A stretch of 64,000 bases of DNA from Actinomadura sp. NBRC 104425 (GCF_030269545.1 NZ_BSTN01000004.1:366134-430133), one strand, 5' to 3'; numbered from the stretch's first letter, positions 20,253-29,778 are shown. Notes: generated by a model not told the origin, from the sequence alone. Translations and numbers: made by a program.

Positions 20253-21142
20253 GCGACACGACCGCAACCGGCACCCGGACCCCGCTGCTGCGGCTGACCG
20301 GCTGCGCCAAGCACTACGGCAACATCATCGCTCTCACCGGCGTCGACCTGGAGGTCTGCGCCGGGGAGGTGACCTGCGTGCTGGGCGACAACGGCGCCGG
20401 CAAGTCCACCCTCATCAAGATCATCTCCGGGATGCACCAGCACGACGCGGGCACCTACGAGGTCGAGGGCGAGCCGGTGCGCTTCGCCTCCCCGCGCGAC
20501 GCGCTCGACCGCGGCATCGCCACCGTCTACCAGGATTTGGCGGTGGTCCCGCTGATGCCGGTGTGGCGCAACTTCTTCCTCGGCTCGGAGAAGCGCAAGG
20601 GGTTCGGGCCGTTCAGCCGCCTGGACGTCGACCTCATGCGCAGGACGACCAAGTCCGAGCTGGCCGCGATGGGCATCGACCTGCGCGACGTCGACCAACC
20701 CATCGGCACCTTGTCCGGCGGCGAACGGCAGTGCGTGGCCATCGCGCGGGCGGTCTACTTCGGCGCCAAGGTCCTCATCCTGGACGAGCCGACCGCCGCG
20801 CTGGGCGTCAAGCAGGCCGGGGTCGTGCTGCGCTACATCGTCCAGGCCCGCGAACGCGGCCTCGGCGTGGTGTTCATCACCCACAACCCGCACCACGCCT
20901 ACCCGATCGGGGACCGCTTCCTCATCCTCAACCGGGGCCGCAGCATCGGCTACCACACCAAGGACGAGATCACCCGCGAGGAGCTCACCTCCCTCATGGC
21001 CGGCGGCGCCGAACTGGAGCAGCTCAGCCACGAACTGGAACAGGCCGCGACCGCGGCGGCGAACGGGGCCGCGTCGCCGAGCGACGCGGCGGGGACGACC
21101 GGCCGAACCGCACCCGCCGCCGAGAAGGAGGAAGCGAAGTGA
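20249..21142 (+). CDS. Sugar/inositol ABC transporter ATP-binding protein, single domain
   Basis: A 297-residue ATPase. Walker A is GDNGAGKST, the signature is [15 protein letters not shown], Walker B is [15 protein letters not shown], and the switch is ITHNPHHA. Unlike RbsA it has only one nucleotide-binding domain, so a homodimer is expected, as in FrcA-type systems. The last 45 residues are Ala/Thr/Glu-rich and look unstructured. Confidence 0.9.
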   Translation: MSDTTATGTRTPLLRLTGCAKHYGNIIALTGVDLEVCAGEVTCVLGDNGAGKSTLIKIISGMHQHDAGTYEVEGEPVRFASPRDALDRGIATVYQDLAVVPLMPVWRNFFLGSEKRKGFGPFSRLDVDLMRRTTKSELAAMGIDLRDVDQPIGTLSGGERQCVAIARAVYFGAKVLILDEPTAALGVKQAGVVLRYIVQARERGLGVVFITHNPHHAYPIGDRFLILNRGRSIGYHTKDEITREELTSLMAGGAELEQLSHELEQAATAAANGAASPSDAAGTTGRTAPAAEKEEAK

Positions 21143-22020
21143 AGATCGCGCTTGACCCGTACATGCTGCGGCACGTGCCGCTGACCGAGCTGCCCGGCCT
21201 CGTCGCCGACCTGGGCTACGAGTACATCGAACTGTCGCCCCGCGAGGACTTCCTCCCCTTCTACCTGCACCCGCGCGCCGACAAGGCCACCGTCACCGCG
21301 TTCCGCAAGGCCCTGGACGGCGTCGGCGTGCAACTGGCCTCCGTGCTGCCGCTGTACGAGTGGGCCAGCCCCGTGGAGGAGGACCGCCAGGCGGCCGTGC
21401 GCTACTGGAAACGCGCCATCGAGATCACCGTGGACCTGGGCTGCCCGGTGATGAACTCCGAGTTCAACGGCCGGGCGGTGGCCCCCGCCGACTGCGAGCG
21501 GCAGTTCTGGCGGTCGCTGGAGGAGCTGCTGCCGGTCTTCGAACGCGAGGGGCTGGAACTGCGCCTGGAACCGCACCCCTACGACTTCGTCGAGGACGGG
21601 CACGCCGCCGTCGACCTGGTCCGGGGGATCGACGCCGACTTCGTGTCGTTCGTCTACTGCGCCCCGCACACCTTCCACCAGGGCGGCGACATCGCCGGGA
21701 TCATGAAGCACGCCGGGCCGCTGCTGACGCATCTGCACATCGCCGACTCCTTCGACCACCGCGCGTCCTCGGGCAACCGCTACATCGTCAACCCGCCGAG
21801 CCTGGCCGACCAGATCCGGATCCACCAGCACCTGGACATCGGGCAGGGCGAGGTCGACTGGGACGTCTTCTTCCAGACCCTGGCGGAACTGGACTTCGAC
21901 GGCACCGCCACGGTCTGCGTCTTCGCCTGGGAGGAACGCTCCCGCGAGTCGGCCGTTCACAACCGCGACCGGATCCAGCACTACCTCGCCGAATACAAGA
22001 AGACGGGCCGCGCCTCGTGA
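21139..22020 (+). CDS. TIM-barrel isomerase/epimerase, IolH-like
   Basis: A 293-residue xylose-isomerase-like TIM-barrel protein. [20 protein letters not shown] and [20 protein letters not shown] resemble IolH of actinobacterial inositol operons. Likely metal ligands are in [35 protein letters not shown] and the C-terminal TVCVFAWEE. The GTG start overlaps the ATPase stop by 4 bases. Together with the protein at 11567, the locus has two members of this fold; their split of work is unknown. Confidence 0.8.
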   Translation: MKIALDPYMLRHVPLTELPGLVADLGYEYIELSPREDFLPFYLHPRADKATVTAFRKALDGVGVQLASVLPLYEWASPVEEDRQAAVRYWKRAIEITVDLGCPVMNSEFNGRAVAPADCERQFWRSLEELLPVFEREGLELRLEPHPYDFVEDGHAAVDLVRGIDADFVSFVYCAPHTFHQGGDIAGIMKHAGPLLTHLHIADSFDHRASSGNRYIVNPPSLADQIRIHQHLDIGQGEVDWDVFFQTLAELDFDGTATVCVFAWEERSRESAVHNRDRIQHYLAEYKKTGRAS

Positions 22021-22076
22021 CCGTGTTCGGATGCACCATCGTCCCTCGCACGGCCAAGGAGAGGCGTAACCGATGA
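22017..22076 (+). other. Possible 19-codon ORF coupled to the iolH-like gene
   Basis: A GTG overlaps the iolH-like stop by 4 bases and opens a 19-codon ORF ([19 protein letters not shown]). Its TGA overlaps an ATG at 22073 that starts another 12-codon ORF after a good GGAGAGG site. These may be leader peptides or the ruined start of a lost operon gene. Coding status is uncertain. Confidence 0.25.
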
Positions 22077-22115
22077 CCGTCCGAACACCGGCCACGGGGC
22101 TCCGCGGGTAGGCGG

Positions 22116-23306
22116 ATGGCGACCCTGGCGGCGGCGCGGAGTACCCGAAATCCGCGCCTTCTTCTGGCGACGATCCTCCTGCTGGCGGTCAACCTGCGCA
22201 CCACGGTCGCGTCGTTGCCGCCGCTGCAGGACGACATCGAACGCGACCTGGCCCTGTCCGGCTGGGCGTCCGGGCTGCTCACGGCGCTGCCGGTGGTCTG
22301 CATGGCGTGGTTCGCGCCCGCCGCGCACCGGCTCGTCCAGCGGTTCGGCCGCGACACCACGACCCTGGTCGCGATCGGCTGCGTCGCGGTGGGCAACGGT
22401 GTGCGCGCCGTCGACGCCGCGCCGCCGCTTCTGGCGGGCACGCTCGTCGCGGGGATCGGCGTTGCGGTGTGCGGTGTGGTGCTGCCCGGCGCGGTCAAGG
22501 AGGCCTTCCCGCTGCGGTCCGGCATGGTGACGGGCGCCTACACGGTGGCGATGATGCTCGGGGCGGCCATTGCCTCCGCACTGGCCGTCCCCCTGGAACG
22601 GGAACTGGGCTCATGGCGATGGTCTCTGGCGGTGTGGACCCTGCCGGCGGCCATCGCCACCGCGGCGTGGCACCGGTCGCGCGGGCGGTCCGCCCGGCAA
22701 GAGGCTGCCGCCGAGGCGGGCATCGGCCGGTTGCCCTGGCGCAACCGCGGGGCATGGCTGCTGGCCGCCTTCCTGGCCGCGCAGTCCTTCCTCTCCTACG
22801 CCTACCTCGCGTGGCTGGCGCCTGCCTACCGGGCGCACGGCTGGAGCCCCGGCGCGGCCGGCGCGCTGCTCGCCGTCAACAACCTCGCCCAGCTCGCGGG
22901 CGCCCTGGCGCTGCCCGCCCTCGCCGACCGGTGGACCGACCGGCGACCCGCGCTGATCGGCGCGGTCGCGTGCACGGTGATCGGTTCCCTGTGGCTGTTC
23001 GCGGTGCCGGACCGGCTGCCCTGGGCCGTGACGACGGTGCTGGGAGTCGGCCTGGGCGGGGCCTTCTCCCTCGCCATGGCGCTGATCGTCGACTACGGCA
23101 CCACTCCGGCCGCCGCCAGCAGGCTCGCCGCACTGGCCTTCGTGGCCGCGTACGGCACGGCCGCCCTCGCCCCGATGATCGTGGGTGCCCTCAGAGACGC
23201 CACCGGCGGGTACGCGACGCCGTTCGGCCTGCTCGCGGCGGTGGCCGTGGTCCAGCTGGCGCTCGGCACCCGCCTCAGCCCACGGCACCGCGGCACCGTC
23301 ACCTGA
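22116..23306 (+). CDS. MFS transporter, CynX/NimT family
   Basis: A 396-residue, 12-span major facilitator protein. VNLRTTVASLPPLQDDIERD near residue 25 is typical of the CynX/NimT (cyanate, nitroimidazole) branch; GAVKEAFPLRSGMVTGAYT and the central linker RSRGRSARQEAAAEAG follow. It is 95 bases downstream of the iolH-like gene and may be read through from it, but it does not look like an inositol transporter. A hairpin follows the stop. Substrate unknown. Confidence 0.85.
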   Translation: MATLAAARSTRNPRLLLATILLLAVNLRTTVASLPPLQDDIERDLALSGWASGLLTALPVVCMAWFAPAAHRLVQRFGRDTTTLVAIGCVAVGNGVRAVDAAPPLLAGTLVAGIGVAVCGVVLPGAVKEAFPLRSGMVTGAYTVAMMLGAAIASALAVPLERELGSWRWSLAVWTLPAAIATAAWHRSRGRSARQEAAAEAGIGRLPWRNRGAWLLAAFLAAQSFLSYAYLAWLAPAYRAHGWSPGAAGALLAVNNLAQLAGALALPALADRWTDRRPALIGAVACTVIGSLWLFAVPDRLPWAVTTVLGVGLGGAFSLAMALIVDYGTTPAAASRLAALAFVAAYGTAALAPMIVGALRDATGGYATPFGLLAAVAVVQLALGTRLSPRHRGTVT

Positions 23307-23340
23307 GAGCCCGCCGGCGCCATGGCGGGTGGGCGGGCTC
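23307..23340 (+). terminator. Terminator hairpin after the MFS gene
   Basis: GAGCCCGCC at 23307-23315 pairs with GGCGGGCTC at 23332-23340, 9 perfect pairs directly after the MFS stop. An inner CCCGCC/GGCGGG pairing is possible as an alternative fold. Confidence 0.7.
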
Positions 23341-23827
23341 CCGGCCATCAGGAGCGTGACGCGACTCGGTGCCGGGGCGCATGTTGACGGGGACGACTAT
23401 CAGTCAGCGGGTGGGCGCTGTCCGATTGATCTGCGTTTTCGCGATCATCATCGTTGTGGATGCAGCGGGCGGCCGATGATCGCGTGCTTCTTGCGGTGTC
23501 CCGGGCCACCGCGTCACGGAGCCAGAGCGCGCGGCGTCGTGGGTGTGGGCGGGATGCCGCCACAGGGCTTCCTGCAGCCGAACGGCCTTGTAAGGCGCTT
23601 CCATGACGCGCACCGCGGCGAGGGCGCGCAGCCGGTCGGCGAGCAGTTCCCGGACGAGGGCGACCCTGCGGGGCCCGGCGACGAGAACCGACAGTGACCG
23701 GGGCCTGCCCCGTGCGGGCACGCTGCGGAAATCAATCGCATGGATAATCCGGATCCGAACAATCGATTTCCCTCATCCACTGCGGTGGGACCAGCATTGA
23801 TACCGCCGTGACATGGGGGACAGCCAC
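23341..23827. other. Intergenic region, no recognised gene
   Basis: About 490 bases with no ORF I can assign. The GC content drops at 23430-23470 and 23730-23800, unlike the flanks. A minus-strand frame has RELLADRLRALAAVRVMEA, which looks protein-like but matches no family I recognise. The lower-GC stretch near 23730-23800 may contain the promoter for the monooxygenase. Confidence 0.4.
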
Positions 23828-23953
23828 ATGAAACCTACAGCCGGAGCAGCGGAGTTCTCCTGTCCGCCCATCCCCGGACCCTGCCCTGCGGCGGGGGACT
23901 CCGGGGCCGGCCGACCAGCGCGCCGTCCCGTCACCGCCATGACCGCTCGATGA
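23828..23953 (+). other. Possible 41-residue leader ORF before the monooxygenase
   Basis: An ATG after GGGGGA opens a 41-codon ORF (MKPTAGAAEFSCPPIPGPCP and so on) that ends in TGA overlapping an in-frame ATG of the monooxygenase at 23950 (ATGA). It could be a coupled leader peptide. The composition is Pro/Ala-rich and no family is recognised. Confidence 0.3.
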
Positions 23954-23970
23954 CCCAGAAGGAGCCGACA

Positions 23971-25098
23971 ATGCCCAGCGTCCGGAATGTCCTCGTGGTG
24001 GGGGGAGGAACGGCCGGCAACGCGATCGCCATCCTGCTCCGCCGCGCCGGTGTCGATGTCGACCTGGTCGAGATCGAGCCGGGCTGGAACGTTCGCGGAT
24101 CCGGCATCACCCTTCAGGGCAACGCCCTGCGCTGCCTGCGCGAGATCGGTGTGTGGGACCGGGTCCGCGAGCACGGCTTCGGCTTCGACACCCTGGGATT
24201 GACCGCTCCCGACGGGACCGTGCTGCATGTCGCCGAAGAGATCCGCACCGGCGGTCCCGACCTGCCCGCCACCGTGGGCATGCGACGCCCCACGCTGCAG
24301 CGGATCCTCGTCGACGCGGTCGGCGACCGCGGCGCGCGCGTCCGCCTCGGCGTCACCGTCAAGAGCCTCGACCAGTATTCGGCAGGCGTCGACGTCGCCT
24401 TCACCGACGGCACCACCGGCCGCTACGACCTCGTCGTCGCCGCCGACGGCCGCGGATCGGCGACCCGTTCCCTGATCGGCATCCCCGACCGGCCCGAACC
24501 CACCGGCATGGCGATCTGGCGCGTCCCCGCCCCGCGTCCGGAGAGCGTCGAGCGGACCGACCTGACCTACGGCGGCCCCTGCTACATCGCCGGGTACTGC
24601 CCGACCGGGCAGGACACCATCTACGCCTACCTGGTGGAGCCCAAGCGCTCGCGTGAAAGCCTCGACCCCGCGACCTACGCGGACGAGATGCGCCGCCTCG
24701 CCGAGGGCTACGGCGGCGTCTGGCCGCAGATCCGCGCGTCCATCACCGACCCGGACCAGGTGAACTACACCTGGTTCGACCGCATGCTGGTGGAGGGCTC
24801 TTGGCATCGCGGCCGTGTCGTCCTGGTCGGGGACGCCGCGCACTGCTGCCCGCCCACCCTGGCTCAGGGCGCCGCCATGTCACTGGAGGACGCCCTCGTC
24901 CTCGCCGAACTCCTCACCACGCGCGACACGCTCGACGACGCGCTGCTCACCGAGTACTACGAACGGCGCGTCCCCCGCGTCCGGACGGTCGTCGACGCCT
25001 CCATGCAGCTGGTGCGGTGGCTGTTGGACGGCGTGACGGACGCCGATGTGCCCGGTCTGATCCGCCGCACGACGACCGTGCTGAAAGAGCGCCCGTGA
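23971..25098 (+). CDS. FAD-dependent monooxygenase, PHBH family
   Basis: A 375-residue class A flavoprotein monooxygenase. The FAD fingerprint is VLVVGGGTAGNAIAILLRRA with GVDVDLVEIEPG; RRPTLQRILVDA and DLVVAADGRGSATRSLIG (DG motif) follow; VVLVGDAAHCCPPTLAQGAA is the second FAD contact. The start at 23971 is 8 bases after AAGGAG; an ATG at 23950 would add 7 residues and overlap the leader ORF. Such enzymes hydroxylate aromatic or polyketide-like compounds. The substrate is unknown. Confidence 0.9.
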   Translation: MPSVRNVLVVGGGTAGNAIAILLRRAGVDVDLVEIEPGWNVRGSGITLQGNALRCLREIGVWDRVREHGFGFDTLGLTAPDGTVLHVAEEIRTGGPDLPATVGMRRPTLQRILVDAVGDRGARVRLGVTVKSLDQYSAGVDVAFTDGTTGRYDLVVAADGRGSATRSLIGIPDRPEPTGMAIWRVPAPRPESVERTDLTYGGPCYIAGYCPTGQDTIYAYLVEPKRSRESLDPATYADEMRRLAEGYGGVWPQIRASITDPDQVNYTWFDRMLVEGSWHRGRVVLVGDAAHCCPPTLAQGAAMSLEDALVLAELLTTRDTLDDALLTEYYERRVPRVRTVVDASMQLVRWLLDGVTDADVPGLIRRTTTVLKERP

Positions 25099-25482
25099 CC
25101 CACGCACCGGCCGTACCGCGCACGTACGGGTCATCCGCAGGCCCGACGTGCGTCGACGGACCGGAGGCGCTCGCCGTCGGCGAGACGGCGGTGCCATGCG
25201 CGTCTTCGGGACGCATGTCGCTGCGGCCCCGTCGGTATCGGCGTCGTGCACCACCTTGACCGCGCAGGCCCGGCGGTGGCGCCGCCCTGCCGAGCCCCTC
25301 AGCCGCCGGAGTGCCGGCGGCGTCGCAGAAGTCGGGGGAGCAGGTCGAGCATCGGTGCAGGCAGGACGCTCGCTTCGGTCACGTCTGGAACCGGTGGGCC
25401 GATGGCGGGCGCCGCTACCGAGCCGACTCCATGACCGGCCGAGCGGCCTGGGCTCAACGGGCGCGGCGCCCCGGCCGTCGGC
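25099..25482. other. Intergenic region between convergent genes
   Basis: About 380 bases with no convincing coding frame. A small CTCGCC-GTC-GGCGAG hairpin near 25169 may serve as terminator for the monooxygenase. Nothing else is seen. Confidence 0.4.
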
Positions 25483-26655
25483 TCAGGAGCGGGACTTCGG
25501 CCACTCGGCGAAGGTGTCGGCCACCCAGTCGCTGATGTAGGCGCTGACGTGGGAGAGGTGGTCGAGGCCGATGTGCTCGGCGCCGCCCTCCGCCACGCTG
25601 AAGATCCGCAGGTCGCGCTTGGGGCTGTTGACGGCCTGCTCGTAGGAGCGGTGGGCGTAGGACAGCGGGATCTGCCGGTCGTTCTCGCCGTGGGCGATCA
25701 GGAACGGCACGGTGATGTTCTCGACGACGCCTTCGAGCGTGACGCCGGCGGCGAATTCGATGAACTCGTTCAGATCGGTGTGGCCCCAGACCCACAGGAC
25801 GTGCTCCCAGTAGTGCGGGACGGGCCGTTCGCCCTCGCGCTCGAGGCGCCGCCGCTGGACCGCGCCCCAGTCGTGGTTGGCGCCCCAGGCCACCACCAGC
25901 GCCAGCCGCTTCTCGAACGCGGCGGCCCGCGGGGCGTAGTAGCCGCCGAGCGACCATCCGACGAGCCCGATGCGCTCGGGGTCGACGTCGTCGCGGGTGA
26001 GCAGCCAGTCCACGCATGCCGAGGCCCAGGCCTCGGTGTCGATGCGCGCGGTCAGCCCCTGCAGGCGCAGCGCCTCGCCGGAGCCGGGGCAGTCGACCAT
26101 CAGGCACGAGATGCCGCGGGCGGCGAGCTCCTGCCAGTGCCCGGACGAGTACATGTGCTCCTTTGTGGAGTCCAGCCCGTTCCAGTGGATCATCACCGGC
26201 ACCGGGCCGTCGTCGGCGGCCGGGGCCTGGCTGAAGTACGCGGGAAGCGTGGTGCCCTCGTAGGGGATCTCGACCCTGGTGACGCGGCCGCGGTCCTTGA
26301 GGTCGATGGCCTTCTGCTGCAGCTGTAGGACCCTGCGGTAGGTCGGCAGGCGGTTCGGGTCGGAGTTGGACAGCATCCGCTCGGCCTGGCACAGGTAGTT
26401 CGTGGCCCGCGCGTACAGCTGACCGGCGGTGCGGGTGTGTCCGGCCCTCTCCTCGGCCTCGGCCTGGCCGACGAGCCGGTCGGTCAGGGCGGTCCACGCG
26501 CGCAGGAAGTCGGGCGTGCCGGCGTCCTCTCCCTGGGCCGCCGCCTCCCTGATCGGCCGGCAGGCCCGGTCGACCTCGTCGATCAGCCCGCCGGAGCCGA
26601 GCGTGGCGACGACGGCGAGGTTCCAGACGTAGTTGCCGGGAAAGTACTCGAACAC
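25483..26655 (-). CDS. Alpha/beta hydrolase, 2,6-dihydroxypseudooxynicotine-hydrolase/DUF1100-like
   Basis: A 390-residue two-domain hydrolase. Residues 1-120 are a helical cap-like N-terminal domain (GQLYARATNYLCQAERM); the catalytic domain has an HWNGLDSTKEHMY oxyanion segment, nucleophile serine 235 in LVGWSLGGYY, FLIAHGENDRQIP for the acid, and GGAEHIGLDH for the histidine. This arrangement resembles C-C bond hydrolases such as 2,6-dihydroxypseudooxynicotine hydrolase. The start is GTG after AGGAAGGA. It is the last gene of the ring-cleavage cluster but is separated from it by a strong hairpin. Confidence 0.82.
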   Translation of the reverse strand: MFEYFPGNYVWNLAVVATLGSGGLIDEVDRACRPIREAAAQGEDAGTPDFLRAWTALTDRLVGQAEAEERAGHTRTAGQLYARATNYLCQAERMLSNSDPNRLPTYRRVLQLQQKAIDLKDRGRVTRVEIPYEGTTLPAYFSQAPAADDGPVPVMIHWNGLDSTKEHMYSSGHWQELAARGISCLMVDCPGSGEALRLQGLTARIDTEAWASACVDWLLTRDDVDPERIGLVGWSLGGYYAPRAAAFEKRLALVVAWGANHDWGAVQRRRLEREGERPVPHYWEHVLWVWGHTDLNEFIEFAAGVTLEGVVENITVPFLIAHGENDRQIPLSYAHRSYEQAVNSPKRDLRIFSVAEGGAEHIGLDHLSHVSAYISDWVADTFAEWPKSRS

Positions 26656-26742
26656 CTCTGTTCCTTCCTGGTCACACGGGTTTTGAGGAGGCGCGGACGG
26701 CGCCCCGGGCGAGGAGCCCGCGGACGTCGGGTCCGCCGGGAC

Positions 26743-26781
26743 GGTCCCACCGGCCGCGGGGGGGGAACGGCCGGTGGGACC
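26743..26781 (-). terminator. 14-base perfect hairpin after the FAH gene
   Basis: GGTCCCACCGGCCG at 26743-26756 pairs perfectly with CGGCCGGTGGGACC at 26768-26781, with an 11-base G-rich loop. It is 10 bases past the FAH-gene stop on the minus strand and before the hydrolase start, so hydrolase expression is either from its own promoter or by read-through. Confidence 0.78.
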
Positions 26782-26790
26782 TGCCGGCCG

Positions 26791-27759
26791 TCAGGACGGA
26801 CGGGTGCGGGCCCGCGACCGCGGGCGGGCCGGCCGCACCGGCGGCAGGTCGAGGCCCGGCACGACGCGGTTGCGGATCGTGCCGATGCCTTCCACGCTCA
26901 TCTCCACGACGTCACCGGGTCGCAGCGGGGCGGGATCGAGCCCGCCGCGCCGTCCCCACAGCTCGGCGAGGCACCCGCCGTTGCCGCAGGTGCCCGAGCC
27001 CAGCACGTCTCCCGGCCGGAGCGTGGTGCCGCGGGAGGCGTAGGACACCAGCTCCTCGAACGGCCAGCCCATGTTGGACAGCAGGTCGCGGCCGATCTCG
27101 ACGCCGTTGACCGATACGCGCATCTCCACCGCGAGAAAGCCGTCGTCGTCGCGGAACCGCTCCAGCTCGTCCGCCGTCACCAGCCACGGGCCCAGCGTGG
27201 TCGCCGAGTCCTTCCCCTTCGCGGGACCGAGCAGCACCTTCATCTCGCGGCGCTGCAGATCCCGTGCCGACCAGTCGTTGAGGATCGTGTACCCGAAGAT
27301 CGCGTCGCGCAGCCGCTCCGGCGGCTCCGACGCCACCTCCCGGCCGACCACCGCGGCGACCTCCAGCTCGAAGTCGAACAGCTCCGAGCCCGGCGGCACC
27401 GGCACGTCGTCGTGCGCACCGTAGAGCGGGTAGGGGTTGGTGAAGTAGAAGGTCGGCGCCTCGTACCACTCGGGTACCACGCCGCTGCCGTCGCCGACGC
27501 TCATCACGACCCCCTCGACGTGTTCCTCGAAGGCCACGAAGTCGCGGATGGCCGTGGGCTGCAGCGGCGGCAGCAGCCGCACTTCGGTGAGCGGGACGCA
27601 AGGCCTCGACAGGGCCTCCGTCCCGGCCTCGATCGCGGCGGGCAGGCCCGCGCCGACCAGGTCGAGCACGGTGGTGTCCGGAGGCAGGGGGTGCAGCCCT
27701 TCCTCGCCGACGACTCCAGCAGTGACGGTTCGTCCGTCGTCCCATGTGGCGAAACGCAT
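26791..27759 (-). CDS. Fumarylacetoacetate hydrolase-family protein
   Basis: A 322-residue FAH-family enzyme. IRDFVAFEEHVEGVV is the N-terminal part of the fold; the metal ligands are in FDFELEVAAVVGRE (E-x-E) and FGYTILNDWSARDLQRREM (D); GTCGNGGCLAELWG near the end is the substrate loop. The family performs C-C bond hydrolysis, decarboxylation or hydration in aromatic catabolism. The start is 4 bases after the dioxygenase stop. The C-terminal tail is rich in Arg and Pro. Confidence 0.88.
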   Translation of the reverse strand: MRFATWDDGRTVTAGVVGEEGLHPLPPDTTVLDLVGAGLPAAIEAGTEALSRPCVPLTEVRLLPPLQPTAIRDFVAFEEHVEGVVMSVGDGSGVVPEWYEAPTFYFTNPYPLYGAHDDVPVPPGSELFDFELEVAAVVGREVASEPPERLRDAIFGYTILNDWSARDLQRREMKVLLGPAKGKDSATTLGPWLVTADELERFRDDDGFLAVEMRVSVNGVEIGRDLLSNMGWPFEELVSYASRGTTLRPGDVLGSGTCGNGGCLAELWGRRGGLDPAPLRPGDVVEMSVEGIGTIRNRVVPGLDLPPVRPARPRSRARTRPS

Positions 27760-27763
27760 CGGA

Positions 27764-28702
27764 TCACACCGGGGGAGCGACGAACAGGCCGTCGTCAGGG
27801 TCGTTGAACGAACGGCTCGCGACGAACTCGTTCATCGCGTTGGCCGTTCCCCACTGGTCGCTGACCTCGGGCTTGCTGAAGTCGTAGACGTGCGGATGCC
27901 AGGTGTCCTCGTCGAGGATCTCCAGCTCGGTGGTGTACTCGACGGTGTTGCCGTGCGGGTCGAGGAAGTAGCTGAAGGTGTTGTTGCCGGCGAGGTGCCG
28001 GCCCGGTCCCCAGATCTTCTCGACGCCGGCGCGCAGCAGCCGCCCGGTTCCGCGCATGTACTCGTCCAGGCCGCGCATCTCGAAGGAGGCGTGGTGCAGC
28101 GAAGCATGCGGTCCGCGTGCGATGGCCAGGCTGTGGTGCCAGCCGTTGACCCGCATGAACCACATCATCTCGCCCATGCGGGGGTGCATGAGGGTGTCCG
28201 ACAGGGCGAACGACAGGTGCTTCTCGTAAAAGGCCCGGGTCCCCTCCGGGTCGGCCGAGTTGACGACGACGTGGGAGAGCCGGACCGGGATGTCCTCGCC
28301 CTCCTCGATCGCGCGGTGGCTCCGCACGTCGACATCGGAACTGATCTCGACGGTGCGCCCCTCGTTGTCGAAGAACCGGAAGCCGTAGCCGCCGCCGGGC
28401 GTCTGGAGGTCGCCGGGCTCGTTGATCAGCTGCACGCCGTCCCGGGCGAGTTGCTCGGCGAGCGTGTCGACGTCGGCGGCGTTCGCCGCGCCGAACGAGA
28501 TGAGGTCGATCCGCTTGCCGGGGGCCTGGCGCAGCCGGACCACGTACTGCTCCGGGCTGCCCGCGGCGGCCAGGAAGGCCACGCCGGTGTCGGTGTGCTC
28601 GGTGACCAGTCCCCACGTGTCGGTGAAGAAGTCCAGTTGCTTGCGCAGGTCGGGCACGGCGAGGGCGACGTGCCTGAGATGGGTGATCAGGCGTTTGGAC
28701 AA
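27764..28702 (-). CDS. Extradiol ring-cleavage dioxygenase-like VOC protein
   Basis: A 312-residue protein with two VOC modules. The first is ITHLRHVALAVPDLRKQLDF; the second starts IPVRLSHVVVNSADPEGT. Fe(II) ligands expected for type I extradiol dioxygenases are seen: H in LSHVVVN, H in LHHASFEMRG, E in NTVEYTTELE. The start is TTG at 28700-28702, 5 bases after GGAGG; no ATG fits as well. It probably cleaves a catechol-type ring or a related compound between the cyclase and FAH steps. Confidence 0.85.
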   Translation of the reverse strand: MSKRLITHLRHVALAVPDLRKQLDFFTDTWGLVTEHTDTGVAFLAAAGSPEQYVVRLRQAPGKRIDLISFGAANAADVDTLAEQLARDGVQLINEPGDLQTPGGGYGFRFFDNEGRTVEISSDVDVRSHRAIEEGEDIPVRLSHVVVNSADPEGTRAFYEKHLSFALSDTLMHPRMGEMMWFMRVNGWHHSLAIARGPHASLHHASFEMRGLDEYMRGTGRLLRAGVEKIWGPGRHLAGNNTFSYFLDPHGNTVEYTTELEILDEDTWHPHVYDFSKPEVSDQWGTANAMNEFVASRSFNDPDDGLFVAPPV

Positions 28703-28803
28703 TGAGGCCTCCAACCGGTCTTTGTTTCGAGTGCATGCGGCCGGCGCCGGGCGACGCGGCGCGCGGGGGCCGGGACGCGGGCCTGCTGGGGAGGCGACGC
28801 CCT

Positions 28804-29778
28804 TCACTTCACGGCGATCGGGTTGACCGGGGCGCCGACGGCACCGGTGACGGGCAGCGGTGCGGCGCAGAGGAAGAAGTCCCACACCCCGTCCGCGGCG
28901 CAGTCGGCCGCCAGAGCGTCGAAGTCCCACATCTCGCCGATGAACAGGCCCATGTGGGGGATGCAGACCTGATGCAGCGGCTGGAACGCGTCGTGGAACT
29001 CGTTCGGCCGGACCTCGAAACCCCACGTGTCGGTGGCGATCCCGGCGATCTCGGTGTCGTGCAGCCAGTCGGCGGTGGTGAACGACAGGCCGGGTGAGTC
29101 ACCGCCGGCGTAGTCCCCCCAGCCCTCCCGGCGGGCGCGGGACAGCCGGCCGGTGCGCACGCAGACCAGGTCGCCGCGGCCCACGCGCGCCGACTCGCCC
29201 TGGGCGGCGATGGTCGCCTCCAGGTGCTCGACGGTGATCGCGAAGCCGTCGGGCAGCTCGCCGTCGGTTCCCATCGCCCTGCCGACGTCCAGCAGGACCC
29301 CGCGGCCGACGATCGAGCCGGCGGCGGTCTCGATGCCGGTCACCCGGTCGCCGGCGGCGGTGACCACGGCGCCGGCGCGCCGGCCGTTCCAGGCCATCCC
29401 GTGGTCGAAGATATGGCCCAGGCCGTCCCACTGCGTGGATGCCTGCAGCGGCATGAACACCACGTCGTCGGCACCGCCGAACCCGTGGGGGAAGCCCTGG
29501 TCGCCGCGCTCGGCGTCGGTCCCCGTGTCCAGCATGGTGTGCACCGGGTTCGTCCGGCGGCGCCAGCCCTTCTGGGGGCCGTTCATGTCGAACGGCTGCG
29601 CGAGCGAGAAGCTCACGCCGCGGCGGACCAGCGCGGCGCCCTCCCGCCTCTTGGCCTCGTCCAGGAAGTTCAGCGTTCCGAGGACATCGTCCGTCCCCCA
29701 CCGCCCCCAGTTGGAGCAGCGCTGCGCGGCCGCGGCGATCGCGCCCGCGGGGTCGGTGCGGTCGAGCTTGTCAGGCAT
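28804..29778 (-). CDS. Cyclase-family (KynB-like) hydrolase
   Basis: A 324-residue cyclase-family protein. The metal-binding motif is a variant, STQWDGLGHIFDHG, close to the HxGTHxDxPxH pattern of kynurenine formamidase-like enzymes. NWGRWGTDDVLGTLNFLDEA and WGFEVRPNEFHDAFQPLHQV are typical of this long subgroup. The ATG at 29778 follows GAGAAAGG. It heads the ring-cleavage operon and is divergent from a LysR gene. A broken paralogue lies at 57.6-58.1 kb. Confidence 0.85.
   Translation of the reverse strand: MPDKLDRTDPAGAIAAAAQRCSNWGRWGTDDVLGTLNFLDEAKRREGAALVRRGVSFSLAQPFDMNGPQKGWRRRTNPVHTMLDTGTDAERGDQGFPHGFGGADDVVFMPLQASTQWDGLGHIFDHGMAWNGRRAGAVVTAAGDRVTGIETAAGSIVGRGVLLDVGRAMGTDGELPDGFAITVEHLEATIAAQGESARVGRGDLVCVRTGRLSRARREGWGDYAGGDSPGLSFTTADWLHDTEIAGIATDTWGFEVRPNEFHDAFQPLHQVCIPHMGLFIGEMWDFDALAADCAADGVWDFFLCAAPLPVTGAVGAPVNPIAVK

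Noticed and set aside
23404..23721. A minus-strand frame with a protein-like RELLADRLRALAAVRVMEA stretch
   Set aside because: The rest of the frame is unlike any protein I know and there is no plausible start; it may be a remnant but cannot be named.
28700..29026. A longer dioxygenase start in frame upstream of the TTG
   Set aside because: It would add 108 residues of Arg/Gly-rich sequence without homology and cross into the cyclase gene; the TTG with GGAGG fits the domain start.
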